This document shows, piece by piece, positions 25,111-34,260 of a stretch of 64,000 bases of DNA. The translations under genes and the position numbers were made by a program. The notes under the pieces are model-generated. The model saw nothing but the letters and a program-made list of their open reading frames with translations, was not told the origin of the DNA and searched no databases. The number at the start of each line of letters is the position of its first letter. Positions within the stretch are counted from its first letter, which is position 1. The stretch covers positions 62,001-126,000 of the forward strand of contig CAWIXM010000013.1 in the NCBI GenBank assembly GCA_963840055.1. The letters run 5' to 3'. This DNA is from Rhodoplanes sp963840055 (GTDB lineage: Bacteria; Pseudomonadota; Alphaproteobacteria; Rhizobiales; Xanthobacteraceae).

Positions 25111-26463
25111 ATGTCCTCGCCGTTCGATCAATCCGCTCTTGTTGCTGTGGCCGAACAGCTCGTCGCCGCTGCGCGGCGGGCCGGCGCTGACGCTGCCGAA
25201 GCGGTCGCCGTGCGCGGCGTCTCCCAATCGGTGGAAGTGCGACAAGGGAGTGTCGAGGAATCGGCGCTGTCGGAAGATGACGATGTCGGCCTGCGCGTCT
25301 TGATCGGGCGGCGTCAGGCCGTGGTGTCAACCAACGATCTCGTCCATGAGGGCGCGGATGCGCTTGCCGAACGCGCGGTCGCCATGGCGCGCGTTGCTCC
25401 CGAAGATCCGTTTGCAGGGTTGGCCGATCCCGATTTGCTCGCGCGTGAGCGGCCCGATCTCGATCTGCTCGATCCGATGATGCCGAGCATGCGCGTGCTG
25501 GAGGAGCGAGCGCAAGCCGCGGAGGCCGCGGCACTCGCGGTGCCGGGCGTCACCAAATCGGGCGGCGCGTCGGCCTCGGTCGGAATCGGCGGAATGGTGC
25601 TGGTGACGAGCGCGGGCTTTACCGGGCGCTATCTCGGTTCGCGCCATAGCGTGTCCATGCAGGCGATCGCCGGCGAAGGCACCGCGATGGAGCGCGATTA
25701 TGATTTTTCCTCCGCCGTCCACGCCGCCGATCTCGATCGCCCCGAAGTTGTCGGCCGCAAAGCCGGTGAGCGCGCAGTGAAGCGCCTCAATCCGCGCAAA
25801 GTGCCGACCCAGCGCGCGCCGGTCGTCTATCATGCGCGTGCGGCCGGCTCGCTGTTGTCGCATCTGACCGCCGCCATCAACGGCAGCGCAATCGTCCGCA
25901 AGACCAGCTTCCTGCAAGACAAATTGCATGAGATGCTGTTTCCCGCGACCATTCGCATCATCGACGACCCGCATCGGCGACGAGGGCTGCGCTCGCATCC
26001 GTTCGACGCCGAGGGCGTGGCCGGACAGCGCCGCGCCTTGATCGATGCGGGCGTGCTGACGACATTTCTCCTCGACTGCGCGACCGCGCGCGAACTCGGC
26101 ATGACGACGACGGGACACGCGCAACGCGGCGTGTCCTCGACGCCGTCGCCCGGCCCATCGAACGTGCATCTCGAGCCGGGCGCGGCGAGCCCGGAAGCCC
26201 TTATCAAGGATATCGACCAGGGTCTCTACGTCACCGATCTGATCGGCATGGGGGTCAATCTGGTGACGGGCGATTACAGCCGCGGCGCTGCGGGATTCTG
26301 GATCGAGCGCGGAGAGCTTACCTATCCGGTTAGCGAAGTGACGATTGCCGGCAATCTGGCTGATATGTTCCGCACTCTGCAGCCGGCCAATGATCTCGAG
26401 TTCCGGTATGGGATCAACGCGCCGACGGTAAGGGTGGAGGGTTTGACCGTTGCTGGCCTCTGA
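25111..26463 (+). CDS. pmbA: TldD/PmbA family metalloprotease
   Basis: The 450-residue protein is of PmbA (TldE) type. Family landmarks include VRGVSQSVEVRQGSVEESAL near the start, the central Ser/Gly-rich barrel, VSSTPSPGPSNVHLEPG and the ending DLIGMGVNLVTGDYSRGAAGFWIERGE in separate strands. TldD/TldE is a zinc protease pair that processes microcin-type peptides and degrades CcdA. The PmbA/TldE half lacks the HEXXXH zinc motif, and none is visible here, so it needs a TldD partner elsewhere in the genome. Downstream cysQ-like overlaps its 3' end. Confidence 0.92.
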   Translation: MSSPFDQSALVAVAEQLVAAARRAGADAAEAVAVRGVSQSVEVRQGSVEESALSEDDDVGLRVLIGRRQAVVSTNDLVHEGADALAERAVAMARVAPEDPFAGLADPDLLARERPDLDLLDPMMPSMRVLEERAQAAEAAALAVPGVTKSGGASASVGIGGMVLVTSAGFTGRYLGSRHSVSMQAIAGEGTAMERDYDFSSAVHAADLDRPEVVGRKAGERAVKRLNPRKVPTQRAPVVYHARAAGSLLSHLTAAINGSAIVRKTSFLQDKLHEMLFPATIRIIDDPHRRRGLRSHPFDAEGVAGQRRALIDAGVLTTFLLDCATARELGMTTTGHAQRGVSSTPSPGPSNVHLEPGAASPEALIKDIDQGLYVTDLIGMGVNLVTGDYSRGAAGFWIERGELTYPVSEVTIAGNLADMFRTLQPANDLEFRYGINAPTVRVEGLTVAGL

Positions 26464-27265
26464 CGGGATCGACCGCACGGCGATCGCCGCTCGGCTGACC
26501 GAGATCGTCAGCGACGCCGGCCGTTTGGCGCTGCAATTCTTCAAGAGCCCGGTAAAGACGTGGCTCAAGGGCGCAGGCGACGGATCGCCGGTGTCGGAAG
26601 CCGATATCGCCGTCGATCTGCTTATGAAGGAGCGGCTCTCAGCCGCCGCGATCGGATGCGGCTGGCTGTCCGAGGAGACGGAAGACGATTCGGCGCGGCT
26701 TTCGAGCGAACGGGTTTGGGTCGTCGATCCGATCGACGGGACGCGCGCCTTCCTCGCCGGGCGGCCCGACTGGTTGATCTCGGCGGCGCTGGTGGAGCGG
26801 GGGCGACCGACCATCGCGGCGCTCTATGCGCCGGTCACCGACGAGCTGTTCGCCGCCGTTCGCGGACAGGGCGCAACGCTCAACGGCGTGGCCATCGCCG
26901 TCGATAAGGGCGCAGCGCTTGCCGGCGCGCGCGTCGCCGGACCGCGAAGCATGCTCGAACGGTTGTCGGCGCAAGCCCCCGGAATCATCGTCGAGCCGCG
27001 AGTCTATTCCCTTGCACTGCGGTTCGCCCGCGTGGCCGAGGGCCGGATCGACATCGCCCTCGGCGGCGGAAACAGCCACGACTGGGACCTTGCGGGGGCC
27101 GATCTTTTGGTGCACGAAGCCGGCGGGGTGCTCACGACGATGACCGGCGAGACGATCACTTATAATCTTCCACAACCGCGGCACGAAGCATTGCTGGCGG
27201 CGAGTTCCCCGCGTCATCGGATCGTGAGCGACATCATCGCCGGTCGCCCGATCGCACCGCGATGA
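26450..27265 (+). CDS. CysQ-like inositol monophosphatase family protein
   Basis: A 271-residue member of the FIG superfamily of Li+-sensitive phosphatases. The metal-binding motifs are SEET at 74-77 and VDPIDGTRAFLAG from 92, with GNSHDWDLAGADLLVHEAGG near the C-terminal third. It probably hydrolyses 3'-phosphoadenosine 5'-phosphate (CysQ) or an inositol phosphate. TTG at 26450 is the chosen start, preceded by GGTGGAGGG, overlapping the pmbA stop by 14 bases. In this group the gene sits in a conserved block with waaA and lpxK. Confidence 0.87.
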   Translation: MLASDGIDRTAIAARLTEIVSDAGRLALQFFKSPVKTWLKGAGDGSPVSEADIAVDLLMKERLSAAAIGCGWLSEETEDDSARLSSERVWVVDPIDGTRAFLAGRPDWLISAALVERGRPTIAALYAPVTDELFAAVRGQGATLNGVAIAVDKGAALAGARVAGPRSMLERLSAQAPGIIVEPRVYSLALRFARVAEGRIDIALGGGNSHDWDLAGADLLVHEAGGVLTTMTGETITYNLPQPRHEALLAASSPRHRIVSDIIAGRPIAPR

Positions 27266-27320
27266 ACGAGCGTTCCTGATAAGCCAGGCGTTATCGGCGC
27301 GTGACAAGGAGGCAGCGGCT

Positions 27321-28625
27321 TTGGCCGAACGGTTGCCGTTCACCTTCCTCGCCTATCGGCTTCTGACCGCAGCCTTAACGCCGCTCAGCGGTCTTGTCCT
27401 CGCGCACCGGCTCAAGCGCGGCAAGGAGCATCCCGATCGTCTGGGGGAGCGGCGCGGCAAGCCTAGCCTGCCGCGCCCGGCGGAATCGCTCGTTTGGCTG
27501 CATGCGGCGAGCGTCGGCGAACTCGTGGCGGCGCTGCCGATCATCAAGCGCCTGCGCGCATCCGAGTTTGCGGTGCTCGTCACCTCGGGCACCGTCACCT
27601 CCGCCGAAGTCGCCCGTCAGCAATTGCCGCCAGGCGCGCTTCATCAGTTCGTTCCACTTGATTCGCCATTCTTCGTGGCGCGCTTTCTTGACTATTGGCG
27701 GCCCGATCTTGCGCTCTTCATCGAATCCGATCTGTGGCCGAATCTCATTCTCGGCGCCGCCGAGCGCCGCATCCCGTTGATCCTTCTCAACGGACGCCTC
27801 TCCAAGCGATCGTTCGAGCGCTGGCGTCGGGTGCCGGCGACGATCGAAGCGCTGCTTGCGCGATTCGACTTGTGCCTCGTACGCTCGGCGGAAGACGCCG
27901 CCCGCTTTGGCGCGCTCGGCGCGCCGCGCGTCAGCACGACCGGCAATCTCAAGCTTGATGTTCCTCCCTTGTCGGCCGACCCGGTGGCGTTCGCCCCGCT
28001 GAAGATCGCGGTAATCGGTCGGCCCGTCGTCGCCGCCGCGTCGACTCATCCCGACGAAGAGATCGCGGTCGTCGCGGCGCATCGCAAGCTGCGGGTCAAA
28101 TTTCCCCGCTTGCTCACGATCATTGCGCCACGCCATCCCGATCGCGGCGCTGAGGTGGCGGCGATCGCCGCCGCCTCCGGCCTGACCGCCGTGCAGCGCT
28201 CTCAAGGAGCGCTTCCGAATGCGACGACCGAAATCTACGTGTGCGATACGCTCGGCGAACTCGGGCTGGTCTATCGGTTGGCGTCGGTGGTGTTCATGGG
28301 CGGTTCGCTAGTGCCGCATGGCGGGCAGAATCCGATCGAGCCGATCAAGCTCGACGCGGCGGTCGTGCATGGTCCGCATGTCGCGAACTTCGCCGATCTC
28401 TACCGGGCGCTGGATGAGGCTTCAGGAACCGGTGCGGTGACTGATCCCGATTCGCTTGCAGCCCGCCTCGCCGGCTTGCTCGGCAACGCGTCGGCGCGCA
28501 CGCGGCTCGCAATGGCCGGGCGACGCACGATCGAGGCGTTGACCGGCGCGGTGGACCGATCAATGGCGGCGATCGAACCCTATCTCCTGCAGATTCGCCT
28601 CACCACCTGGACGCAAGATGCGTGA
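27321..28625 (+). CDS. waaA: 3-deoxy-D-manno-octulosonic-acid transferase
   Basis: WaaA (KdtA) adds Kdo to lipid IVA at the inner membrane during lipopolysaccharide synthesis. The 434-residue product has an N-terminal membrane-associated helix (YRLLTAALTPLSGLVLA), the acceptor-side WLHAASVGELVAALP with the catalytic Glu, and the GT-B donor part with VFMGGSLVPHGGQNPIEP. The TTG start at 27321 follows AAGGAGG. Its end overlaps the lpxK start by 8 bases, fixing the operon with lipid A genes. Confidence 0.94.
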   Translation: MAERLPFTFLAYRLLTAALTPLSGLVLAHRLKRGKEHPDRLGERRGKPSLPRPAESLVWLHAASVGELVAALPIIKRLRASEFAVLVTSGTVTSAEVARQQLPPGALHQFVPLDSPFFVARFLDYWRPDLALFIESDLWPNLILGAAERRIPLILLNGRLSKRSFERWRRVPATIEALLARFDLCLVRSAEDAARFGALGAPRVSTTGNLKLDVPPLSADPVAFAPLKIAVIGRPVVAAASTHPDEEIAVVAAHRKLRVKFPRLLTIIAPRHPDRGAEVAAIAAASGLTAVQRSQGALPNATTEIYVCDTLGELGLVYRLASVVFMGGSLVPHGGQNPIEPIKLDAAVVHGPHVANFADLYRALDEASGTGAVTDPDSLAARLAGLLGNASARTRLAMAGRRTIEALTGAVDRSMAAIEPYLLQIRLTTWTQDA

Positions 28626-29622
28626 ACCGCCGTTCTGGTGGCGCGAAGCAGGTGCCTCCGCGCGGCTGCTCGCGCCCTTGGCGGGAGCGTATGGCGCCAT
28701 CGCCGCGGAGCGCATGCGCCGCGCGGGGACGCGCGCGGCGGTGCCCGTCATCTGCATCGGCAATCTGACCGTCGGCGGCGGCGGCAAGACGCCGACGGCA
28801 ATTACGGTTGCGCGCCTGCTCCTGCGCGCCGGGCTGCGTCCCGTGTTTCTGTCGCGTGGCTACACCGGCGCGCTGGCGGGTCCCGTGCGCGTGAGCGCAA
28901 ACGCGCGTGCGGCCGAGGTCGGCGACGAGCCGTTGCTGCTGGCGCGCATCGCCCCGACGATCGTTGCGCGCGACCGGCTCGCCGGCGCGGCGGCAGCCGT
29001 TAAAGAATCGGCCGACGTCATCGTCATGGATGACGGCCTGCAGAATCCTGCGCTTGCTAAAGATGTAGCGCTTGTCGCGTTGGACGGCCGGCGCGGCGTC
29101 GGCAATGGCTACGTGATTCCGGCGGGCCCGCTGCGCGCCCCGCTCGCCGCGCAGCTTGACTGCGCGCACGCCGTCCTCCTTGTGGGCGAAGCGGGCGCAA
29201 GCGCCCAAGGGGTCTCGCGCGAAGCGCAGCGGCGCGCGCTCCCCATCTTCACCGGCAGGCTCGAACCCGTCGCCACGGCCGCCGCCGAATGGGCAGGCCG
29301 GCGCGTGCTCGCCTTTGCCGGCATCGCCGATCCGGGAAAATTCTTTGCGACGCTCGCGGATGGGGGCGTTGCGGTCGCGGCGCAATACGGATTTCCCGAT
29401 CATCACCGCTATTCGGCCGCCGCCGCCGCCCGGCTGCTGGCGCGCGCCGAGCGTGACGGTTTGCAGCTCGTGACGACGGAGAAGGATGCGGCGCGGCTGC
29501 AGGGCGATCCCGCCGTGGCCGCGCTCGCCGCGCATGCCAAGCCCTTCCCGGTCGTGCTCGCGATCGACGAGGAGGAGCGGTTCCGCAGCTTTCTTCGCAC
29601 GCGGACCGGGCTATCCGTTTGA
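28618..29622 (+). CDS. lpxK: tetraacyldisaccharide 4'-kinase
   Basis: LpxK phosphorylates the 4' position of the lipid A precursor at the cytoplasmic face of the inner membrane. The 334-residue protein has the family beginning REPPFWW, a membrane-touching helix, the P-loop GNLTVGGGGKTP at 48-59 and VMDDGLQNP, typical of LpxK. Length fits the family. The C-terminal part contains FPDHHRYS and TTEKDAARL, also diagnostic. It is translationally coupled to waaA. Confidence 0.95.
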   Translation: MREPPFWWREAGASARLLAPLAGAYGAIAAERMRRAGTRAAVPVICIGNLTVGGGGKTPTAITVARLLLRAGLRPVFLSRGYTGALAGPVRVSANARAAEVGDEPLLLARIAPTIVARDRLAGAAAAVKESADVIVMDDGLQNPALAKDVALVALDGRRGVGNGYVIPAGPLRAPLAAQLDCAHAVLLVGEAGASAQGVSREAQRRALPIFTGRLEPVATAAAEWAGRRVLAFAGIADPGKFFATLADGGVAVAAQYGFPDHHRYSAAAAARLLARAERDGLQLVTTEKDAARLQGDPAVAALAAHAKPFPVVLAIDEEERFRSFLRTRTGLSV

Positions 29623-29627
29623 TCCTG

Positions 29628-29849
29628 TTAAACGCGGTCGGGAAACCAGCGCCTGAGCACCGCCTCCGGGGTCGCATAGGCCTCTTGTCGATCGACGCTC
29701 CAATACTTCAGCTCTTCGAGCGGGATCGGCACGCCGGTGACCGCGCAGCGAACATACGCGCCCGCGCGGATGACGCGGAAATCCGAATCGAGATAACGGA
29801 CCTCGGCTTCGCCCGCCTGCGGCGAACGAGGGTCGAAGCGGTTCAGCAC
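29628..29849 (-). CDS. DUF2093 domain protein
   Basis: A small 73-residue protein with the compact DUF2093 pattern: a start NRFDPRSPQAGEAEVRYLDS, then FRVIRAGAYVRCAVTG and PIPLEELKYWSVDRQEAY. It is short, soluble and restricted to alphaproteobacteria as far as I recall; no function is known. GTG 29849 is chosen because GGAGG lies 8 to 9 bases upstream, which gives the usual family N terminus. It lies on the opposite strand at the end of the waaA-lpxK operon, 5 bases from the lpxK stop. Confidence 0.82.
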   Translation of the reverse strand: MLNRFDPRSPQAGEAEVRYLDSDFRVIRAGAYVRCAVTGVPIPLEELKYWSVDRQEAYATPEAVLRRWFPDRV

Positions 29850-30076
29850 GACCGACCTCCAAGACGCAATCGCGCCGCGCAGCAATCGAGAACAGCCTTC
29901 CAGTCAGGCGGACGCATTAGGCCAAGATAGTATGTTGGCCCGCGAAGCGAAACCCCGCTGTAGCCCCCGCCATCGGCGCGCCGGAATTTTGCAGCGCGCA
30001 AAACAAATCGTGAGCCGGCCATTCCCTCGTTTCGGCCGGCGAGCGGCCCATGCTATGATATTGAATTGCTCGAGGC

Positions 30077-30956
30077 GTGATCGAACCGATGCGGGCCGCA
30101 ATCGGACTTTTGCTGATGGCTGTTTTCGCGGCCGCCAATCCGCAAACGGCCGGCGCCGCGAGCGCTCCCGAGCAGATCCGCATTGCGCGGCCCGATGTCG
30201 CGCTCAACGCGATGCTGTACCGGCCGGACGGGGATGGCCCCTTCCCCGCGGTGGTCGCCCTGCACGGATGCGCCGGACTCGGCAAGAACGGCATCGCCGA
30301 GCGCTACCGCGACTGGGCCGAGCGGCTCGCCAATATCGGATTCGTCGTCTTGTTCCCTGACAGTTTTGGGTCGCGCGGCCTCGGATCGCAGTGCCGCGTC
30401 AGCAAGCGCGAGGTGCGCGCCAGTCGCGAGCGGGTCGCCGACGCCAACGCCGCCCGGCGCTGGCTGCAGGACCAGCCCTTCGTGAAACCCGACCGCGTGT
30501 TCGCGCTCGGCTGGTCGAACGGGGCGACCACCGTGCTTTATGCAATCCGTGGAGGACCATCCTCCAATCAGGCTCATCCAGATTTTCGCTCCGCGGTCGC
30601 CCTCTATCCCGGCTGCCGGAAACTCAACACATTGGGTTGGAGCGCCCGTGTGCCGACCTTGATCCTGATTGGCGCCGCCGACGACTGGACGCCCGCCAAG
30701 GCCTGCGAGCAGATGGTCGCGGACGCGCGCGGCCGCAGTGCGCAAGTGGCGATCACGGTCTATCCCGGCGCCTATCACGGATTCGACGAGCCCAATCTGC
30801 CGGTCAAGATTCTGAGCGGGGTTGTTTCCTCCGCCGACGGATCGGGACGGGTGCATCGGGGCACGAACCCGGCAGGCGCGCGCCGACGCGCTCAAGCGCG
30901 TCCCCGAATGGCTACTGCGATTCGCTCAGGACAGGGCTCAGAACAGGCTGCCCTGA
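30077..30956 (+). CDS. dienelactone hydrolase family protein, frameshifted near its C terminus
   Basis: The product has a signal peptide (AAIGLLLMAVFAAANPQTA) and an alpha/beta-hydrolase domain of dienelactone hydrolase type: VVALHGCAGLGKNG, LFPDSFGSRGLGSQC, the nucleophile region ALGWSNGATTVLYA, and a late ITVYPGAYHGFDEP with the catalytic His. In the open frame the sequence turns into Arg/Gln-rich nonsense after HRGTNPAG and reads on to 31147, antisense to xseA. Removing one G near 30875 restores a natural ending, NPAARADALKRVPEWLLRF, with a stop at 30954-30956. The full product would be about 292 residues. GTG 30077 or ATG 30089 may be the start. Confidence 0.75.
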
Positions 30957-32350
30957 TCCGGTCCGCCCGAACGGTCGCGCCGCGTGCGCTTCGGGATCAC
31001 CTTGCCGTCCGCGGTCGCGCCCACACGCCCGTCGGCAAACTCGATGTCGAGCCGCAGGCCGGACGTGACCGCCGCGGCGCTGTGCAAGGGACGCGCGTCG
31101 GGCCCGCGCACCAGCGCGAAGCCGCGGCGCAGCACGGCCTGATATGACAAGGCCTCGAGCAACTGCCCGGCGCGCTCGACATTGGCGGCGTGGCGATGAA
31201 GGAGCACGCTTATCCCGCGCGTCGCCCGCGCGGACAGCGCGGTGACCCGCTCGCCTTCGCGCGTGAGCCTGCGGCCGAGCAGCGCCACGTCGAGCCGGGC
31301 GGCGCAGCGGGAGAAATCGGCGCGGTGCAGCCGCGCATTGGCGATGAGCGCGCGCGGCAGGCGTGCGGCGATCGCGTCGAGGCGCTGGCGCGGCAGCGCC
31401 AACAGTTCGTCGGCTGAAGGCAGCGCGCGCGCCACGGCGCGCAGTTCGCTGCGGCGGTGGTCGTGGCTGCGCCGCCAGCAGGCGAACGCCCGGCCGCCGA
31501 GGCTTTCCACCCGCGCGATCAGCTCGGCGCGCACCGGCACGGCCATTTCCGCCGCCGCCGTGGGCGTCGGCGCACGCTTGTCGGCGGCGAAATCGATCAG
31601 CGTCACGTCGGTCTCGTGGCCGACGCCGGAAATGAGCGCGATCAGACTTTCCGCCGCCGCGCGCACGACAATCTCCTCGTTGAACGCCCACAGATCCTCG
31701 ATCGAGCCGCCGCCGCGCGCGACGATGATGAGATCGGGGCGCGGGGCCGGCCCGCCCGCGGGCAGCGCATTGAAGCCGCGGATGGCGGCGGCGATTTCTT
31801 CGCCGGCGCCCTCCCCCTGCACGCGCACCGGCCACACCAGCACGCGGCGCGGAAAGCGTTCGGCGAGGCGGTGCAGGATGTCGCGGATCACCGCCCCATG
31901 CGGCGAGGTGACGACGCCGATCACCTCCGGCAGATACGGCAGGAGCTGCTTGCGCGCTTCGTCGAACAAGCCCTCGGCCGCGAGCTTATTCTTGCGCTGC
32001 TCGACGAGCGCCATCAGCGCGCCGAGGCCGGACGGCTCCAGCGTCTCGATCACGAGCTGATAGGTCGAGCGCCCGGGATAGGTGGTGAGCCGCCCGGTAG
32101 CGATGACCTCCAGCCCCTCCTCCGGCTTGATGCGCATGCGCGCGTAGGCGGCGCGCCAGATCACCGCGTCGATGCGCGCACCCTCGTCCTTCAGCGCGAA
32201 ATAGGCGTGGCCGGAGGAATGCGGCCCGCGGAAGCCGGAAATCTCCCCGCGCACGCGCACGTAAGGATACGCGTCCTCGACCGTGCGCTTGAGCGCGGCG
32301 GCGAGCTCCGACACGGTCCATTCGGGAATATTGAGGCGCGGCTCGTCCAT
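30938..32350 (-). CDS. xseA: exodeoxyribonuclease VII large subunit
   Basis: XseA is the catalytic large subunit of the single-strand exonuclease ExoVII. The 470-residue protein has an N-terminal OB-fold (WTVSELAAALKRTVEDAY, YVRVRGEISGFRGPHSSGH), the catalytic core with GVVTSPHGAVIRDIL and IIVARGGGSIEDLWAFNEE, and a long coiled-coil C-terminal part. The final residues QGSLF resemble a sliding-clamp-binding motif. ATG 32350 is chosen because it begins MDEPRLNIPEW as in relatives. The corrected end of the opposing dienelactone hydrolase gene overlaps its 3' end by about 19 bases. Confidence 0.95.
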   Translation of the reverse strand: MDEPRLNIPEWTVSELAAALKRTVEDAYPYVRVRGEISGFRGPHSSGHAYFALKDEGARIDAVIWRAAYARMRIKPEEGLEVIATGRLTTYPGRSTYQLVIETLEPSGLGALMALVEQRKNKLAAEGLFDEARKQLLPYLPEVIGVVTSPHGAVIRDILHRLAERFPRRVLVWPVRVQGEGAGEEIAAAIRGFNALPAGGPAPRPDLIIVARGGGSIEDLWAFNEEIVVRAAAESLIALISGVGHETDVTLIDFAADKRAPTPTAAAEMAVPVRAELIARVESLGGRAFACWRRSHDHRRSELRAVARALPSADELLALPRQRLDAIAARLPRALIANARLHRADFSRCAARLDVALLGRRLTREGERVTALSARATRGISVLLHRHAANVERAGQLLEALSYQAVLRRGFALVRGPDARPLHSAAAVTSGLRLDIEFADGRVGATADGKVIPKRTRRDRSGGPDQGSLF

Positions 32351-32427
32351 GGCAGAGATATAGCATGGGCGCGGAAACCGCGTCGTCGTGCTATCGAAGG
32401 CGCCGACTACCCAGGCGGAAAACCGCG

Positions 32428-32775
32428 ATGACAAAACTCCACGAGATGTCCAAACGGCGAGCCGATGCACACCGCAAGCTGCTCGCGCTCGATTCGAGGG
32501 TCTACAAGGCCTTTCTCGAAATGGAACGCGCGACCTATGCGGACGGGGCGCTGGCGAAGAAAGCGAAAGAACTGATCGCGATTGGCATTTCGGTGGTGAT
32601 CAACTGCGAATCATGCATGCAGTGGCATATCGAACAGGCGGCCGCCGCAGGCGCCGTCCGGCGCGAAGTCCTCGAAGCGATCGAGGTCGGTATCGAGATG
32701 GGCGGCGGCCCGGCGACCGCGCATGCCCGTTTTGCGCTCGAAGTGATGGACGCGGTTTTTCCCGAGCAGACCTAA
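32428..32775 (+). CDS. AhpD-like carboxymuconolactone decarboxylase family protein
   Basis: The 115-residue protein has the redox motif CESCMQWH: Cys60, Cys63 and His67, preceded by KAKELIAIGISVVIN. This matches small AhpD-like alkylhydroperoxidases of the CMD family. The start at 32428 gives MTKLHEMSKRRADAHRKLL and has an AGGCGGA site upstream. The last 20 residues are closely matched by a gene fragment at 35262-35329, so this family had a second, now broken copy nearby. Substrate is unknown. Confidence 0.88.
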   Translation: MTKLHEMSKRRADAHRKLLALDSRVYKAFLEMERATYADGALAKKAKELIAIGISVVINCESCMQWHIEQAAAAGAVRREVLEAIEVGIEMGGGPATAHARFALEVMDAVFPEQT

Positions 32776-33066
32776 TCTGCATCAGCGCAGCGAAATCCGG
32801 GGTCGACCCCTGGACTTCGCGGCGACCCGACGACCTTCGTATCAGGCGTGCGATCAGGCGATCTCGGCTTGCCCGAGCCCATAGATAGGCACACCGAAAC
32901 GACTCAGGCTTGCCAGGGAACGACAAACAGCGCAGATTTCTATCAAAACGTGAGGTCATCTAGGGAATGTCGGCTTAAGTCTCAGAGCGCAACATGACAG
33001 GCTAGCCCCGAAAGCGTCGGTCTATTGGTTGCCTATATCGTAGCCGGTCAAAAAGGACGGTTCGCT

Positions 33067-33861
33067 ATGGCCCAGGAAAAAGCCCTTCGAGATCTCAACA
33101 TTACATCGAGCGAGATCAAAATCCGCAGGATTGATCTAAAAGATCTCTGGCAAGCGCTGAGGGAGGGCTTTGACGACTTCAATGCCAAGCCAAGCTATGT
33201 CTTCTTCTTGTGCATAGTTTATCCGCTGTTCGCCCTGCTTCTGACGTTGTTGCTGATCGGCCAGAATCTGTTGCATTTCATCTTTCCGATGATCGCCGGC
33301 TTCACTCTTGTCGGTCCCGTTGTCTCCGTTGGTCTTTTTGAAATAAGCCGGCGTCGCGAACAGGGGCTCGACGTTTCCTGGAGCTCGGCGTTCGGTTTTG
33401 TCCACTCCCCGTCATTCGCTGGTATCGCCGCGCTTTCGGTGGTCATGATGGCGCTCTATGTAGCCTGGCTGTATATGGCGCAATTGATCTATTTCGGCCT
33501 GTTCGGAGCAGATCTACCGGGTTCGATCCCAGACTTTGTGAACCAAGTGCTCACAACCCGGCATGGCGGTGCGCTGATCGCATATGGCACCCTCGTCGGA
33601 TTCATCTTCGCCATTGTGGCGTTGGCGATTTCGGTGGTTGCCTTTCCTCTGCTTCTGGACAGAGAGGTGAGCGCCATAACGGCGGTTAAAACCTCGATTA
33701 GAGCCGTCATATCCAATCCGTTGATGATGGCGGTCTGGGGCCTTATCGTTGTTGTACTGCTGGCTGTCGGCGCAATTTTCTTCTTGATTGGCCTCGCCGT
33801 GGTCCTACCAATATTGGGCCATGCAACTTGGCATCTTTACCGCAAGGTTGTTGAGTCGTAA
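33067..33861 (+). CDS. DUF2189 family membrane protein
   Basis: A 264-residue polytopic membrane protein with about six hydrophobic segments. Landmarks include IRRIDLKDLWQALREGFDDF before the first helix, VGPVVSVGLFEISRRREQG after the second or third, and FPLLLDREVSAITAVKTS in the latter half. The wording corresponds to DUF2189 integral membrane proteins, which are of unknown function. ATG 33067 is preferred, with AAAAGGA 8 to 13 bases upstream, over an in-frame GTG-type start 42 bases earlier. A likely Rho-independent terminator follows at 33933. The neighbourhood is AT-richer than the flanks. Confidence 0.82.
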   Translation: MAQEKALRDLNITSSEIKIRRIDLKDLWQALREGFDDFNAKPSYVFFLCIVYPLFALLLTLLLIGQNLLHFIFPMIAGFTLVGPVVSVGLFEISRRREQGLDVSWSSAFGFVHSPSFAGIAALSVVMMALYVAWLYMAQLIYFGLFGADLPGSIPDFVNQVLTTRHGGALIAYGTLVGFIFAIVALAISVVAFPLLLDREVSAITAVKTSIRAVISNPLMMAVWGLIVVVLLAVGAIFFLIGLAVVLPILGHATWHLYRKVVES

Positions 33862-34260
33862 GAAGCTGAGCGAACATTCCGTGGCGCACCCTGATCCACG
33901 GCATCATGCCAGATCTCACCCGCAATGACCCGAGCGGCTATATCAGGCCGCTCTTTTGAGAGCCGCTGCATCCAGTAGAAAGTTGCCGGTTTTTTTCGGC
34001 TTCAAACGAGAGGTGGGCGGTCACCCTGTACGGGTTGGAGCCGCTACACTCTGACGATTCCGAATTATATGCGATGAGGCGGGTGAGTTGCTGGAGCGAG
34101 CGATTGCGCTCGGCCATGCCGGGCAGCATGAACAAATTATGCATCATAACAAGAACGAATGGGCATATGGCTTAAGACAGCCTCGGTCTCGTCACATAGT
34201 CGCGTCTGGGCCAAGGTACGGAATTGCGGATATTTCTGCGAGGTCCTGGGACAGATTTCG
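33862..34260. other. AT-richer intergenic region after DUF2189 gene
   Basis: The 399 bases contain the terminator at 33933-33958 and the upstream region of the histidine kinase gene. A 69-codon frame on the minus strand (33938-34147) has no ribosome site or domain and is not called. An upstream in-frame ATG for the kinase lies at 34159. Confidence 0.45.
33933..33958 (+). terminator. Rho-independent terminator after DUF2189 gene
   Basis: A 7-bp perfect stem, GAGCGGC and GCCGCTC, with an 8-base AT-rich loop, is followed directly by TTTT. It lies about 70 bases after the DUF2189 stop codon and before the kinase gene on the same strand, so it separates the two transcription units. Confidence 0.75.

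Noticed and set aside
33516..33542. GGTTCGATCCCAGAC, which looks like a tRNA T-arm.
   Set aside because: It lies inside the DUF2189 coding sequence and no acceptor stem, D-arm or anticodon arm can be folded around it.
33938..34147. 69-codon minus-strand frame after the DUF2189 gene.
   Set aside because: It overlaps the terminator hairpin, has no ribosome site and no recognisable sequence.
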